A model generated the notes under the pieces. The model had not been told where the DNA came from and ran no database searches. It saw only the letters and a list, made by a program, of their open reading frames with translations. From Edaphobacter aggregans DSM 19364 (GTDB taxonomy: Bacteria; Acidobacteriota; Terriglobia; Terriglobales; Acidobacteriaceae), in assembly GCF_000745965.1 (NCBI RefSeq), contig NZ_JQKI01000060.1, forward strand, positions 1 to 36,620: a DNA stretch of 36,620 bases, in the 5' to 3' direction. This document shows positions 1-8,770 of the stretch, piece by piece. The translations under genes were made by a program, and so were the position numbers. How positions within the stretch are numbered: the stretch's first letter is position 1; the number at the start of each line of letters is the position of its first letter.

Positions 1-256
1 CGAGAAGCGCGTCATCGCTCCATGGTGCATCGGCCACTATGTGATGCAGTGACTGGTGCATCTGGCGTACGTTGCCGGGAGCAAGCCGCGCAGCCATCGG
101 CTCCACGCTCTTGCGCTCGATCGGAAGCATCAGGCCCTTGGTGTAGTTTTCGATGGGAACAACTCGGTCCGCATGTCCGGCTACCCGGGTCAAACCATCC
201 AGATAGGCTTGCAGACGATCAGGCTGGCGCGAGAAATTCGTCCGATGGCGGCTCAT
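1..256 (-). CDS. IS701-like transposase, N-terminal part, cut by window edge
   Basis: Reading the minus strand from an ATG at 256 gives an open frame of about 85 codons that runs off the window. It begins MSRHRTNFSRQPDRLQAYLD. Further on it contains IENYTKGLMLPIERKSVEPM and MHQSLHHIVADAPWSDDALL. These blocks match the N-terminal region of IS701-family (DDE superfamily) transposases, where a conserved lead of the type 'Y..GL..P..RKS.EPMA' precedes the catalytic domain. The catalytic residues lie outside the window, so intactness cannot be judged. The start is supported only by a weak GAGG about 4 nt upstream. The identification rests on recalled family motifs. Confidence 0.75.
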   Translation of the reverse strand, partial: MSRHRTNFSRQPDRLQAYLDGLTRVAGHADRVVPIENYTKGLMLPIERKSVEPMAARLAPGNVRQMHQSLHHIVADAPWSDDALL

Positions 257-321
257 CGACCTCAACGTAAGGCATCACTGATGCCAGCGCCAGAGAAATC
301 GAAATAAAGGTATCTATTTTA

Positions 322-348
322 TAACAGAGTAGTACTATTACTCTGTTA
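322..348. promoter_or_regulatory. Perfect palindrome, likely operator
   Basis: TAACAGAGTA at 322-331 is followed after 7 nt by its exact reverse complement TACTCTGTTA at 339-348. The dyad is AT-rich and lies between the divergent-looking transposase start (256) and the 3' side of the osmC-like gene. There is no T-run after either arm, so it does not look like an intrinsic terminator. The symmetry and spacing are typical of a TetR- or MarR-type dimer operator. No cognate regulator is visible in the window. Confidence 0.5.
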
Positions 349-518
349 AAGAAAGGCGCCTGATACGAGCATTGATAGCTTCGCTCGTGGATGCGTTAAG
401 CTTTGCAGAGATAACGAAGAAGCCCGAAGATGCATTCCCTCGCTGATCACTGCAAAAGCGGCCGTTGCCGAAAATCTGGATCGTCGGTGCTTGCTTTCGA
501 ACGAACTCCCCGAGGTTT

Positions 519-992
519 TCATGATTCCTCGCCTCGCTTGGCCGCGATAGTAACGGGAGGATGGTCAGCAATCATTCGGGTGCAAATCTGAACTTCCGAT
601 ACTAATGTGCGATGAACCGGACACCGCTCAGCGATCTCTAGTAGCCTTTGCTGTTGCTCATCAGACAAATCACCAAAGAGAGCTATCTCTCTTTCAATTC
701 GATCGAGCATGCCTTCTTTGGTCTCGCAAGTGGCACATTCCTCCGCGTAAATTTTCGAATGTGCTAGACGCACCTCCACGCTTTTGAGCGGCCACTGTTT
801 CCGCTCAGCATACATGCGAACGGTCATGCTCGTGCAAGCTCCCAAAGCGGCTAACAGGAGTTCGTAGGGATTGGGCCCACAATCTTTGCCACCGGAATCG
901 CCTGGCTCATCTGCATGGAGCACATGTGAGCCCACAGATATCTTCTGCGAGTATCTCAACAGTCCCGACTTCACGACAACAGTTCTTGACAC
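519..992 (-). CDS. OsmC/YhfA-family thiol peroxidase-like protein
   Basis: This 157-residue protein matches the OsmC/Ohr superfamily, small cytoplasmic proteins that reduce organic hydroperoxides with a pair of cysteines. The family hallmarks are visible: GPNPYELLLAALGACTSMTV around residues 39-58 carries the expected peroxidatic Cys53, and CPVHRTL carries Cys124. Total length is normal. The GTG start at 992 is chosen because AGAAGGAGAG lies 5-6 nt upstream; an upstream TTG at 1022 has no ribosome site. The electron donor and substrate cannot be read from the sequence. It stands alone, flanked by IS and pseudogene material. The nearest relatives may be the OsmC 'YhfA-like' group rather than Ohr, because of the CPVHRTL form. 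Confidence 0.88.
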   Translation of the reverse strand: MSRTVVVKSGLLRYSQKISVGSHVLHADEPGDSGGKDCGPNPYELLLAALGACTSMTVRMYAERKQWPLKSVEVRLAHSKIYAEECATCETKEGMLDRIEREIALFGDLSDEQQQRLLEIAERCPVHRTLVSEVQICTRMIADHPPVTIAAKRGEES

Positions 993-1124
993 GTCATCTC
1001 TCCTTCTGATGATCACAATCAACCACTCAAGCGCTGCTCCGCAAGAGCGAGAGTAGCAATGCGGCTAGTTCGGGATTGGCAACAGGTGCGTTTGGCCGTT
1101 CACGATGACAAAACATGCCTGTCC

Positions 1125-1861
1125 CTATTCCTGAACCTCGGCAAAGAAGGTTACGGAACGGTCCTCGCGGAGACAGGGCCAGCGCCCAACGGCCATGGAT
1201 GACTCCTGCAGGGACAGCAGAGCTAACGCTTCTTCAACGATAGTGGGTGTTAGTAAGAACCCATGACGATAAACCCCGTTGATGTACAGCGCGTTGCGCT
1301 TACGATCGAACCGACGTGCGGGCAAATGTCCGGCAGGACAGGCCGAACTTGCGTGCTGAATTCGAGGATACGCGCTTCGGCCAATGCGGGGAGCACGGAA
1401 TATGCGGAGGTCAGCAGCTCAAGAGCCCCACGCACGGAAACAGTTGAGCGATCATCGCACTCGATGCTGGTTGCCCCGACGACTAGTCGTCCTTCCGCGC
1501 GAGGAGCAATGTATACCGGATAGCGCGGGTGCAACAGCCGCACCATGTGATGCAGTTCCAATTCGGGCGCGTGGAAGCGCACAATCTCCCCGCGGACGCC
1601 CCTAAGGTTCGGCCAATCGCCCTTGGCGCCCATGCCACGGCAATCCACAATTATTCCCGCATCCAGAAAAGCGTCATCGGAAATGAAAGTTTCCCAGTGG
1701 CACTCAACACCCTCGTCTTCGAGAGTGATAGCAACCGCCTTCAGGAGTTCACGATTATCCACCTGTGCACATTCCCGACTTTCCTCTCCAAAATCGACTC
1801 GATCCTCAAAACCTGACGTCCAGCCATCCGGTCCAAAAGTTGATGTTTTTGCCCGGGGCAT
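1125..1861 (-). pseudogene. thiO: Decayed thiO-like FAD-dependent glycine oxidase (C-terminal two thirds)
   Basis: The frame 1861-1250 encodes a FAD-dependent amine-oxidase domain (DAO family). It shows VDNRELLKAV, the strand motif DAGIIVDCRGMGAKGDWP, LHPRYPVYIAPRAEGRLVVG and QVRPVLPDICP, as in ThiO. The expected ending, ALYINGVYRHGFLLTPTIVE, sits in another frame (1325-1125), so there is a frameshift near 1290-1320. The N-terminal Rossmann glycine motif is absent. About 130 residues should precede the recognisable part, but only some 200 bp separate it from the porin gene, and that stretch (1862-2058) has no clear homology. ThiO supplies dehydroglycine for the thiamin thiazole, which fits with thiC on the same strand at 11520-13370. 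I infer that it is non-functional. Confidence 0.7.
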
Positions 1862-2077
1862 CCCGCACTCCTCAAAATGCCACCATCTCCAACCGCGTGA
1901 TAGAACACGCGCATTACCGTCTGCAGTCCGCGCTGCGAAAACATGCCCGCAGAGATCTCGCGAATGCTATTGACAGGTACCTTACGGAGCACCAAAGTGA
2001 ATTCTGGTATCAGCATGCGAATGCTCTCGAGTCTCATTAGAGGCTTCCTGCTCATCATCTATGCCGTAGCGAATGTT

Positions 2078-3448
2078 TCAATCCCGGGGGTGCTTCCTGT
2101 CAATTTCAAAGTGGTTCTCAGAACCCTTGTCTACCTTGAAGCGATAGGTCAATTGGACGAATGCAACTGTAAGGGGAGCACCGTGATTCGAAGAGGTCAT
2201 GACATATCCGGGGAAGAGATGGCCGACTCCAATGTTTGTCACAAAGGAATCTGACCAGACGTGCTTTGCGGACGCGTCAAATTCGGTGCCGATACCATCG
2301 TGTGTAAATCCAGACGAAGGCGGCCCAAACAATTTGGAGGCGGATCCTGTGTAGACCCCGTCATGGGTTGATGCCAGATGCAATGATCCAACCTGGAACA
2401 ATACAAGGATGTTCTTTCTAGGCGAGAGCGTGAGACTCAGACGATTCTGTTTAATATTTTGAAAACCAAACAAGTCTACCTCGCCGAATGCGTTGTGACT
2501 GCTTGGATACTGTTGGTCATAGGTGCCGATTCGCAACGGATTCGTTCCACTGTATCCCGTCGCATAGTCATATTCACCCTGAAGGTGTGGCTTTCCGGGA
2601 ATACTAGCAAAGGACCAGCCAGCGCGCAGGATCGCAGCGCCAGCGTGGATCGAATCATTGCTATAGCTACCGCGCTGCAGATCGACTGTGCCGGACGTGT
2701 CGAAACCGTGTGGTAGTTTGGAGTCCCAGAAGATTCCGGTAGTCACTTCTGTCTCTGTGCCGTATATATTCTGCCTGCTCTTGACGCGGGGTTCGGCCTT
2801 CACCAATACGAACGGCTGCAGTGTGGTCTTAGGCAGAAGTGATTTCATGGTGCCCACGGCACCATGAAAGGTCAACCCTGCACCGTGTGTGTCATAGCTC
2901 CCAGGACGAACGAGTACGACAGAGGTGCTGAAAAGTTCGACATTGTTCTTCGCTCCTATCCTCAGCTTGAAACCGTCCCAAGTACGGCCTGTGTTTGTCC
3001 AGTCGGAGACTCCCACCACACGCTCGTCGCCGAAGCGCAACTCCTGTCGGCCAGCAACCAATTGCACGCTCCGCGAGTGGAAGTCCAAATAACCTTGTCG
3101 CAAATCGAAGGTATCGCGCATGTTTGAGGCCAGATCTCTCAGGGGAAGTCCCAGCGCATGTGCGTCTTGAAACTGCAGGTAGCCTGTCAGCCACGAGACA
3201 GGACGTACCGTAACGCCGCCACGTATTCGAGTAAGCTCGTACAAACGGTCCTTGCCAGAGACATATCCCAGCGAGGTCTGCTCCTCTGTACGGCCCCGAA
3301 GCTCCATATCAAATGTTACCCATCTTGGGAGTGGGTCATATTCAAACTTGTGCTGAGTTCCCATTTTCTCCGGGTACATCTCTCGCTGAGCGTATGCAGA
3401 AGACACAGAGACCAGAGAGAGCAAGGTTACACTCAAAATCAAGCGCAT
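2078..3448 (-). CDS. Outer-membrane porin of the alginate-export family
   Basis: This 456-residue beta-barrel protein starts at ATG 3448 behind AAGGAG (6-nt spacer). It begins with a clear signal peptide, MRLILSVTLLSLVSVSSAYA. The mature part has the alternating aromatic/hydrophobic strands of a barrel. It also carries the family blocks LRQGYLDFHS, VAGRQELRFGDERVVG and WDGFKLR seen in alginate-export (AlgE-like) porins. It ends in an aromatic strand, VAFVQLTYRFKV, followed by a short basic tail. Members of this family often transport small organic anions rather than alginate. An element shared with the frc promoter lies 110 bp upstream, so I infer that it serves uptake of oxalate or a related acid. 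An in-frame extension up to 3709 lacks a ribosome site and runs through that element, so it was rejected. Confidence 0.85.
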   Translation of the reverse strand: MRLILSVTLLSLVSVSSAYAQREMYPEKMGTQHKFEYDPLPRWVTFDMELRGRTEEQTSLGYVSGKDRLYELTRIRGGVTVRPVSWLTGYLQFQDAHALGLPLRDLASNMRDTFDLRQGYLDFHSRSVQLVAGRQELRFGDERVVGVSDWTNTGRTWDGFKLRIGAKNNVELFSTSVVLVRPGSYDTHGAGLTFHGAVGTMKSLLPKTTLQPFVLVKAEPRVKSRQNIYGTETEVTTGIFWDSKLPHGFDTSGTVDLQRGSYSNDSIHAGAAILRAGWSFASIPGKPHLQGEYDYATGYSGTNPLRIGTYDQQYPSSHNAFGEVDLFGFQNIKQNRLSLTLSPRKNILVLFQVGSLHLASTHDGVYTGSASKLFGPPSSGFTHDGIGTEFDASAKHVWSDSFVTNIGVGHLFPGYVMTSSNHGAPLTVAFVQLTYRFKVDKGSENHFEIDRKHPRD

Positions 3449-3558
3449 GAAATTCTCCTTTTCATTCACGCTGCAGTAGCCAAACCCAGTTATCTGATCA
3501 ACGCGCCGGGTAACCCGGTACGTTCCGTTGTGCGATTGCGTCTCAACCGCGATCCAAG

Positions 3559-3613
3559 ATTCGCACGTTGCTCTACACTGGGGAATGTGATGAACGGCTA
3601 GCTTACGGTGATT
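3559..3613 (-). promoter_or_regulatory. Shared upstream element, copy 1 (porin promoter region)
   Basis: This 55-bp block recurs at 10789-10843 with 7 mismatches over the 53-bp core. Read on the minus strand, both copies share the blocks AGCTAGCCGTT, TCACATTCCC and TAGAGCAACGTGCGAAT in the same order and spacing. It lies 110 bp before the porin start and has the same orientation relative to its gene as the other copy. I infer a common operator or promoter. Confidence 0.7.
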
Positions 3614-3724
3614 CGGATCGCGAGAATCGTTGGGCCGGATCTGATTCGCAAAGACGCTTGGAGCACGAAGCCGTATACTTCCGCGCGATCCTGTTAGGGC
3701 ACGGAACACAGCATGGTCCGCGGT

Positions 3725-4201
3725 TCAGGCTACTTCCATCTCGCGCGCCGCTTCCAGCCGCATTTGCTTGCGTATCTCGGCTTCGTGGAAACGCCTTTTT
3801 TGAATTTCGGTGTCCAGCGTCAGCGGCGGCACCACCACGGACTTGCCTTTGTCATAGGCCACCATGGTGAAGTAGCATCTGGTGGTGTTGCGCACGGTGC
3901 GTTCCAGGAAGTTTTCCGCGACCACCTTGATGCCAACCTCCATCGAAGTGTGGCCAACGTGGTTGACGCTGGCGTAGAAAGTGACCATCTCGCCGACGTG
4001 GACAGGCTGCTTGAACAACACCTGATCCACCGACAGTGTTACCACGTAGCAGCCGGCGTAGCGGCTGGCACAGGCGAAGGCCACCTCGTCCAGCAGCTTA
4101 AGCAGCACGCCGCCGTGTACATTGCCGGAGAAGTTGGCCATGTCCGGCCTCATCAGCACCGACATGGTCAGCTCGCGTTGGTCTACATTCTGTTCGCTCA
4201 T
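3725..4201 (-). CDS. Acyl-CoA thioesterase, hotdog fold (YciA-like)
   Basis: This 158-residue-class protein (157 aa from ATG 4201) matches the acyl-CoA thioester hydrolase branch of the hotdog superfamily. The signature NVHGGVLLKLLDEVAF lies near residues 27-42 and includes the HGG turn and the conserved Asp/Glu of the active-site helix. The C-terminal tail is charged and helical, as in YciA/BACH-type enzymes, which hydrolyse CoA esters in the cytoplasm. The start is preceded by AAAGGA and CAGGGA; a longer frame to 4336 has no family sequence. It is the last gene of the minus-strand oxalate cluster, 220 bp after the ligase gene. It may hydrolyse stalled oxalyl- or formyl-CoA, but substrate specificity cannot be read from the sequence. 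Confidence 0.85.
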   Translation of the reverse strand: MSEQNVDQRELTMSVLMRPDMANFSGNVHGGVLLKLLDEVAFACASRYAGCYVVTLSVDQVLFKQPVHVGEMVTFYASVNHVGHTSMEVGIKVVAENFLERTVRNTTRCYFTMVAYDKGKSVVVPPLTLDTEIQKRRFHEAEIRKQMRLEAAREMEVA

Positions 4202-4420
4202 TCCCTGCCGAATCCTTTCTGCATTTATCAATGGCGGAACTCCTAAAAGATCATGAACGACACATATGTTTTCAGGAACAGAAGGCCCCATCCGTCCAGA
4301 TAACCGACGACGGCAAGGAAGATCGCTCCCGCCCACTGCAAACGCGTTCTCTTCGGTATAGGCTAACGTGTTCTCGGAGGCCCCGTTGCGACCGAACTCA
4401 GGTTCTTGTGCTACGACTGC

Positions 4421-6031
4421 CTAAGCAGACGATTCTGAAGCGGCGAACTGAAGGGCGAGAGCACGGCGATCAGTCGAACCCTTTGCCGTACGTGGAAAGT
4501 TGGCCACTATGTGGATCCGTTGTGGCACTTCGAAGGCGCTGAGCTGTGTACGGCAATAATCTTGCAATTCGCTCTCGGTGGCTTGCATCCCTGGGCGCAG
4601 AATGACGGCTGCCTCGACATTCTCTCCATAGATTTTGTCGGCCTCACCAAACGATGCCGCTTCCAGCACTTTCGGATGAGCCAAGAGAACTACATCGATG
4701 TCGTGCGGGGAGATCTTTTCGCCACCGCGGTTAATCATCTCCTTCAACCTTCCCCCCAAGAAGATGTAGCCGTCCTCGTCTTTGCTACCGAGGTCGCCGC
4801 TACGGTACCACCCATCGACAAAGCTCGCCGAATTCGCCTCAAGATTACTCAAATATCCTGCCGTAACCGTCGCACCTCGCACCCAGATCTCCCCAACGCC
4901 ACCCGATGGCACATTTCGTCCGCTTTCGTCGACAATTCGTATCTCGACACCTGTGGCCAAGCCCACAGATGACGTTTTGTTGGGTCCATTGATGGGAAGA
5001 GGATTCGACGACAGTTGGTGACAGGTTTCCGTCATACCATAAGCAGAAATCATGGGGGACCCGAATGTCGCTGTGGTGGCAGCGGCAAGTTCCTCGTCCA
5101 GCGGTGCGCTGCAACTGCGGATGAACCGAAGGGGGACCGGAGAGGACCTCGGGTAATCGTGGGAGGCCCGATTAAGAAGAATGCGGTGAATGGTGGGCAC
5201 TGCCGTATACCAGGTCACACCAAGGCGAAGCACATCTGGCCAGAACAAATGGGCTGAGAACGCACCCGTACTCGGAACATAGGCGGCGCCGCCGCTTGCC
5301 AAGGTTGATAGCAACCCACAGACAAGCCCATGTCCGTGAAACAGAGGCATGACAAGGAGCGTCGCGTCGTTGGACGACAGCGCATAACCGGAGGAGATGT
5401 TTTCGATTGACGCAGCAATGTTGCGGTGCGTCCAAGGAACAAGCTTGGGCAAGCCGGTCGTACCGCCCGTAAACATCAAGAGAGCGATGTCGTCAAACTC
5501 AATCAAAATCCTTGGCTCGGTGGTCCCGCCAGGCGCTGAAGTGTGCCCTTCCTTGTCGACGATTCGCACCTCGGAGGAGCTCCCAGACCCTTCAAGGTCC
5601 ATGATCCAGTAGGAAAGGCTTTTGGGGATGCTGCTTGGGAACCCCTGCCCATTCGCCAGTTGCCCGGTTACCAACAAGGCATTCGCGGACAATTGTGAGA
5701 GTCGTCTCTCCAGTTCGTTTGCCGTTAGTGCCGGGTTCAAGGGCGCAACACGAGCGCCTGAAAACATAATTGCGAGAAGACCTAGCACAAACTCAACACT
5801 GTTGTCTGATAGCAATGCGATTGTATTGCCGCGCTTCAATCCCATCCGGAAAAGTTGCGCCATAGCCGACCGAACGAGAGCGTCCAGTTGGCGGTAAGTA
5901 ATGGTCGTTCGCAGGTCGGAAGTACCAATGGCGATCCTTGCGGGTTGCTGTTGAACGTGCCTCGTGAGCAACTCCGATAGAGGGCACTCGAATGGCACAG
6001 CTGTGTTGGCAATTGTCGGCGTAGTAGTCAC
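4421..6031 (-). CDS. Oxalate-CoA ligase-like AMP-forming synthetase
   Basis: This 536-residue adenylate-forming enzyme starts at GTG 6031 with GAGGGAG 7 nt upstream. The P-loop-like motif FTGGTTGLPKLVPWTHRN lies near residues 190-206. LPLF-type and YTAVPTIHRILL blocks follow, then FIRSCSAPLDEELA, AYGMTETCHQLSSNPLP and INRGGEKISPHDIDVVLLAH. This order and wording closely resemble plant and yeast oxalyl-CoA synthetase (AAE3/Pcs60). Those enzymes make oxalyl-CoA from oxalate, ATP and CoA, consistent with frc and oxc in the same cluster. One oddity is the C-terminal motif that usually reads 'PRTASGK', which here is PRTAKGSTDRRAL. The usual catalytic lysine position is serine, with a lysine two residues earlier. 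Another short-chain carboxylate remains possible as substrate. Confidence 0.85.
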   Translation of the reverse strand: MTTTPTIANTAVPFECPLSELLTRHVQQQPARIAIGTSDLRTTITYRQLDALVRSAMAQLFRMGLKRGNTIALLSDNSVEFVLGLLAIMFSGARVAPLNPALTANELERRLSQLSANALLVTGQLANGQGFPSSIPKSLSYWIMDLEGSGSSSEVRIVDKEGHTSAPGGTTEPRILIEFDDIALLMFTGGTTGLPKLVPWTHRNIAASIENISSGYALSSNDATLLVMPLFHGHGLVCGLLSTLASGGAAYVPSTGAFSAHLFWPDVLRLGVTWYTAVPTIHRILLNRASHDYPRSSPVPLRFIRSCSAPLDEELAAATTATFGSPMISAYGMTETCHQLSSNPLPINGPNKTSSVGLATGVEIRIVDESGRNVPSGGVGEIWVRGATVTAGYLSNLEANSASFVDGWYRSGDLGSKDEDGYIFLGGRLKEMINRGGEKISPHDIDVVLLAHPKVLEAASFGEADKIYGENVEAAVILRPGMQATESELQDYCRTQLSAFEVPQRIHIVANFPRTAKGSTDRRALALQFAASESSA

Positions 6032-6043
6032 AATATCGCTCCC

Positions 6044-6151
6044 TCAATTCTGTGCAGCGCCAATCTGGCTCTCGGCGATGTACTCGAGGATCAAGTCGGC
6101 CAGCGAAGACGCAGCTCCGACGAACCCTGTTGTCGATTTGGGTTCTGATGG
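6044..6151 (-). pseudogene. Short open remnant in front of the ligase gene
   Basis: Between the DUF1275 gene and the ligase there is a 35-codon stretch without a start codon. It includes TGFVGAASSLADLILEYIAE and ends at a TGA just upstream of the ligase ribosome site. It reads like the C-terminal helix of an enzyme, possibly of the luciferase-like flavin monooxygenase type, but this is only a resemblance. It may be the trace of a gene deleted from the operon, or chance. Confidence 0.2.
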
Positions 6152-6163
6152 TCATAAGACGTG

Positions 6164-6895
6164 TCACGCTGCCGGCGCGTCGGACGACCACTGGACCCTC
6201 GCCGCCGTCACCGCGACCCCAGCCGTGATCACGAGCGGCAGCACGGGAGCGAAGATCGGCGCATGAAAGAAGAGATACGCTCCGGCCGTGGCGCCGATGA
6301 CGAGAGAGATGAGGACGCCCCGATACCGGCGGCGCTCGTCACGGGTCAACCCCCAATTGACCAGGTCGCTGGCCAGGACGATGAAGGTGCCGGTGGCGGC
6401 GGTCGTGAAGATGCCCTCCACGTGCAGCTTGCGAACGGCACCGCTCTGCAGTCCCATCGCCAGCGCCCAGACGGCCAGAAGAATGGGAACCGCACTGGCA
6501 CCGGGCCGGCCACTGGTCGCAAACCAGATCGCCACGAAGCAGAGGTGGGCCAGCAGAGAGACGCCGAGGGCGAACGTCGTCCGCGGCGACCAGGTGACGC
6601 CACTCTTCTGCTTGTCCGAGGACGTGATTCTTGTCGCGAAGTAGATGCCGACTGCGAAGCCGGCCATCGACGCTAGGACCGACACGATGCGGGGCACGGG
6701 GTTGCCCGCGATCCCCATCCCCAGAAACGCGACGTTGCCCGTCATGAACGCCGTGAAGACCTTTCCCAATCCGAGGAAACTGATCGAGTCTATCGAGCCC
6801 GACGAAACCGTGAGGGCGTCGAGGAGCCAGTGACGGATTCGGACGTCGCTGATCTGGCGTTCGATAGTTCCGGTAGCTATTGTGACAGTGCTCAT
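6164..6895 (-). CDS. DUF1275 (YoaK-family) inner-membrane protein
   Basis: This 243-residue hydrophobic protein has the DUF1275/YoaK signature. After an N-terminal arm it reads DALTVSSGSIDSISFLGLGK and FTAFMTGNVAFLGMGIAG, followed by five or so further membrane segments. One of these contains FALGVSLLAHLCFVAIW and another LVIGATAGAYLFFHAPIF. The family has no established biochemical activity. ATG 6895 is chosen over 6913 because AAAGGA precedes it by about 9 nt. It lies 65 bp downstream of oxc. No OxlT-type oxalate:formate antiporter is encoded nearby, so this is the only integral inner-membrane protein of the cluster. A transport or membrane-accessory role is an inference. GC looks higher here than in oxc. 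Confidence 0.85.
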   Translation of the reverse strand: MSTVTIATGTIERQISDVRIRHWLLDALTVSSGSIDSISFLGLGKVFTAFMTGNVAFLGMGIAGNPVPRIVSVLASMAGFAVGIYFATRITSSDKQKSGVTWSPRTTFALGVSLLAHLCFVAIWFATSGRPGASAVPILLAVWALAMGLQSGAVRKLHVEGIFTTAATGTFIVLASDLVNWGLTRDERRRYRGVLISLVIGATAGAYLFFHAPIFAPVLPLVITAGVAVTAARVQWSSDAPAA

Positions 6896-6959
6896 AAGTT
6901 TGATTCCTTTCATCAGTTAGGCAATGTTGTTCGGGTACACCTGCTCGACTGCGGGTCGG

Positions 6960-8711
6960 CTACTTCTTTTCCGAGATACCGCTGTGCGGGTTCAGATTCG
7001 TGATGTGACCGCTCTCGGTGCCTGCTGTCGGGTCGATGACGCAGTTGATCAATGCCGGTTTGCCCGACGCCAGGGTTTCGGTAAGGGCCTTGGTGAGCCC
7101 TTGCGGGTCGGTGACATGATGACCAGTGCCCCCGAACGCCTCAATGAGTTTGTCGTAGCGCGAGTCTTTGACGAAAGTCATGGATGACGGATCCGTACCT
7201 CCCCCGCGGTTGACATCGTCCCCGCGATAGATGCCGCCGTTGTTGAACACAATCGTGACGACCGGCAGTGAATAGCGGCAAATGGTCTCAATCTCCATGC
7301 CGCTAAAACCGAAGGCACTATCGCCTTCAATGGCGACGACAGGTTTTCCTGTGGTCACAGCAGCGCCGATGGCATATCCCATACCGATGCCCATCACGCC
7401 CCACGTTCCCGTGTCGAGTCGCTTCCGCGGTTCGTACATATCGATGATGTTGCGAGCAAAATCGAGCGTGTTTGCCCCTTCGTTTACGACGTAGACACCC
7501 TTATTTCTCGCGAGTGTGTCCCTGATTGCGCGAAGTGCGCTCGAATAGTTCATCGGATTGGGATTGGCATCGAGGCTTGCCGCCATGCGTTCGATGTTGT
7601 GCTGCTTGCGATCAGCGATCGCTTTGGTCCAGGCAGCCTGAACCTTAATCTGGCCGGGCTTGAGCGCGGCCAGAAATGCGGACATAGCTGACCCAATGTC
7701 CGCGACAACGGGTGCCGCGATCGGGCGGTTGCTGTCAATCTCCGTCGGCGAAATGTCAACCTGGACGAAACGTACGTTGGGCGACCACTGCGGGGGTTTG
7801 CCATGCCCCAGAAGCCAGTTCAGGCGAGCCCCGATCAGCATGACGACATCGGCCTGGCCAAGAACGAAAGAGCGGGCCGCGGCCGCACATTGAGGATGGT
7901 TATCAGGCAGGAGTCCCTTGGCCATCGACATAGGCAGATAGGGGATACCCGTCGTCTCAATGAATGACCTGATGTCAGCGTCGGCCTGCGCATAAGCAGC
8001 GCCTTTTCCAAGAATGATGAGCGGGCGCTGTGCGTTCGCAAGAAGCTCGAGCGCGCGTTCGATCGATTCTGGGGCAGGAATCTGCCGGGGTGCAGGATCG
8101 ACAACCCGCACCAGCGAGTTGGTTCCGGCATCCGCGTCGAGTGCCGCGCCAAGGACGTTGGCGGTCAAGTCCAGGTAGACGCCGCCGGGACGCCCGGACA
8201 CAGCAGCATGAATCGCACGCGCGATGCCAACGCCAATGTCTTCGGGCCTGTTGACTCGGTAGGCCGCCTTTGTGTAGGGCTTTGCGGCATTCATCTGATC
8301 GAGCTCTTCATAATCGCCTTGTTGGAGATCGATGATGTGACGCTCGCTCGAGCCGCTGATCTGGATCATGGGGAAGCCGTTGGTGGTAGCATTGGCGAGT
8401 GCCACCAGGCCGTTCAGGAAGCCTGGCGCAGAAACGGTCAGGCAAACTCCCGGCTTCTTGGTCAGATAACCTGCTATGGCGGCAGCGTTTCCTGCCGATT
8501 GCTCATGACGGAAGCCGATGAACCTCATTCCTTCTGCCTGGGCCAGCCGGGCCAGATCAGTGATCGGAATTCCTGGAACGCCGTAGATCGTGTCGATTCC
8601 GTTGAGCTTGAGCGCGTCGATAACCAGATGAAATCCGTCGGTTAAGGCCTGCGCTTTCTGCCCGTTTGATGATTCCAATTCGCTCAATGATTTCTGTTCA
8701 ATTGCAGACAT
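6960..8711 (-). CDS. oxc: Oxalyl-CoA decarboxylase
   Basis: This 583-residue thiamin-diphosphate enzyme converts oxalyl-CoA to formyl-CoA and CO2. The N-terminal catalytic glutamate is in FRHEQSAGNAAAIAGY (Glu70). YEELDQMNAA follows, and the ThDP/Mg motif runs from GDSAFGFSGMEIETICRY (about residue 463) to FNNGGIYRGDD (about 489-499). This wording is specific to Oxc among the ThDP family. Length equals that of characterised enzymes (about 565-570 aa) plus a short N-terminal extension. ATG 8711 has GGAGAGGAG upstream; a TTG at 8729 would lack this. It lies 60 bp after the PAS gene and 65 bp before the DUF1275 gene on the same strand, so co-transcription is likely. The gene appears intact. Confidence 0.96.
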   Translation of the reverse strand: MSAIEQKSLSELESSNGQKAQALTDGFHLVIDALKLNGIDTIYGVPGIPITDLARLAQAEGMRFIGFRHEQSAGNAAAIAGYLTKKPGVCLTVSAPGFLNGLVALANATTNGFPMIQISGSSERHIIDLQQGDYEELDQMNAAKPYTKAAYRVNRPEDIGVGIARAIHAAVSGRPGGVYLDLTANVLGAALDADAGTNSLVRVVDPAPRQIPAPESIERALELLANAQRPLIILGKGAAYAQADADIRSFIETTGIPYLPMSMAKGLLPDNHPQCAAAARSFVLGQADVVMLIGARLNWLLGHGKPPQWSPNVRFVQVDISPTEIDSNRPIAAPVVADIGSAMSAFLAALKPGQIKVQAAWTKAIADRKQHNIERMAASLDANPNPMNYSSALRAIRDTLARNKGVYVVNEGANTLDFARNIIDMYEPRKRLDTGTWGVMGIGMGYAIGAAVTTGKPVVAIEGDSAFGFSGMEIETICRYSLPVVTIVFNNGGIYRGDDVNRGGGTDPSSMTFVKDSRYDKLIEAFGGTGHHVTDPQGLTKALTETLASGKPALINCVIDPTAGTESGHITNLNPHSGISEKK

Positions 8712-8770
8712 AGAGTTTCTCCTCTCCAACTGGGGAGCGAATTTCTAGCTCCCGATAAGGTTCGTGGCGC

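Noticed and set aside
338..571. 77-codon minus-strand frame after the OsmC gene
   Set aside because: It overlaps the OsmC 3' end in another frame, lacks homology and has no ribosome site.
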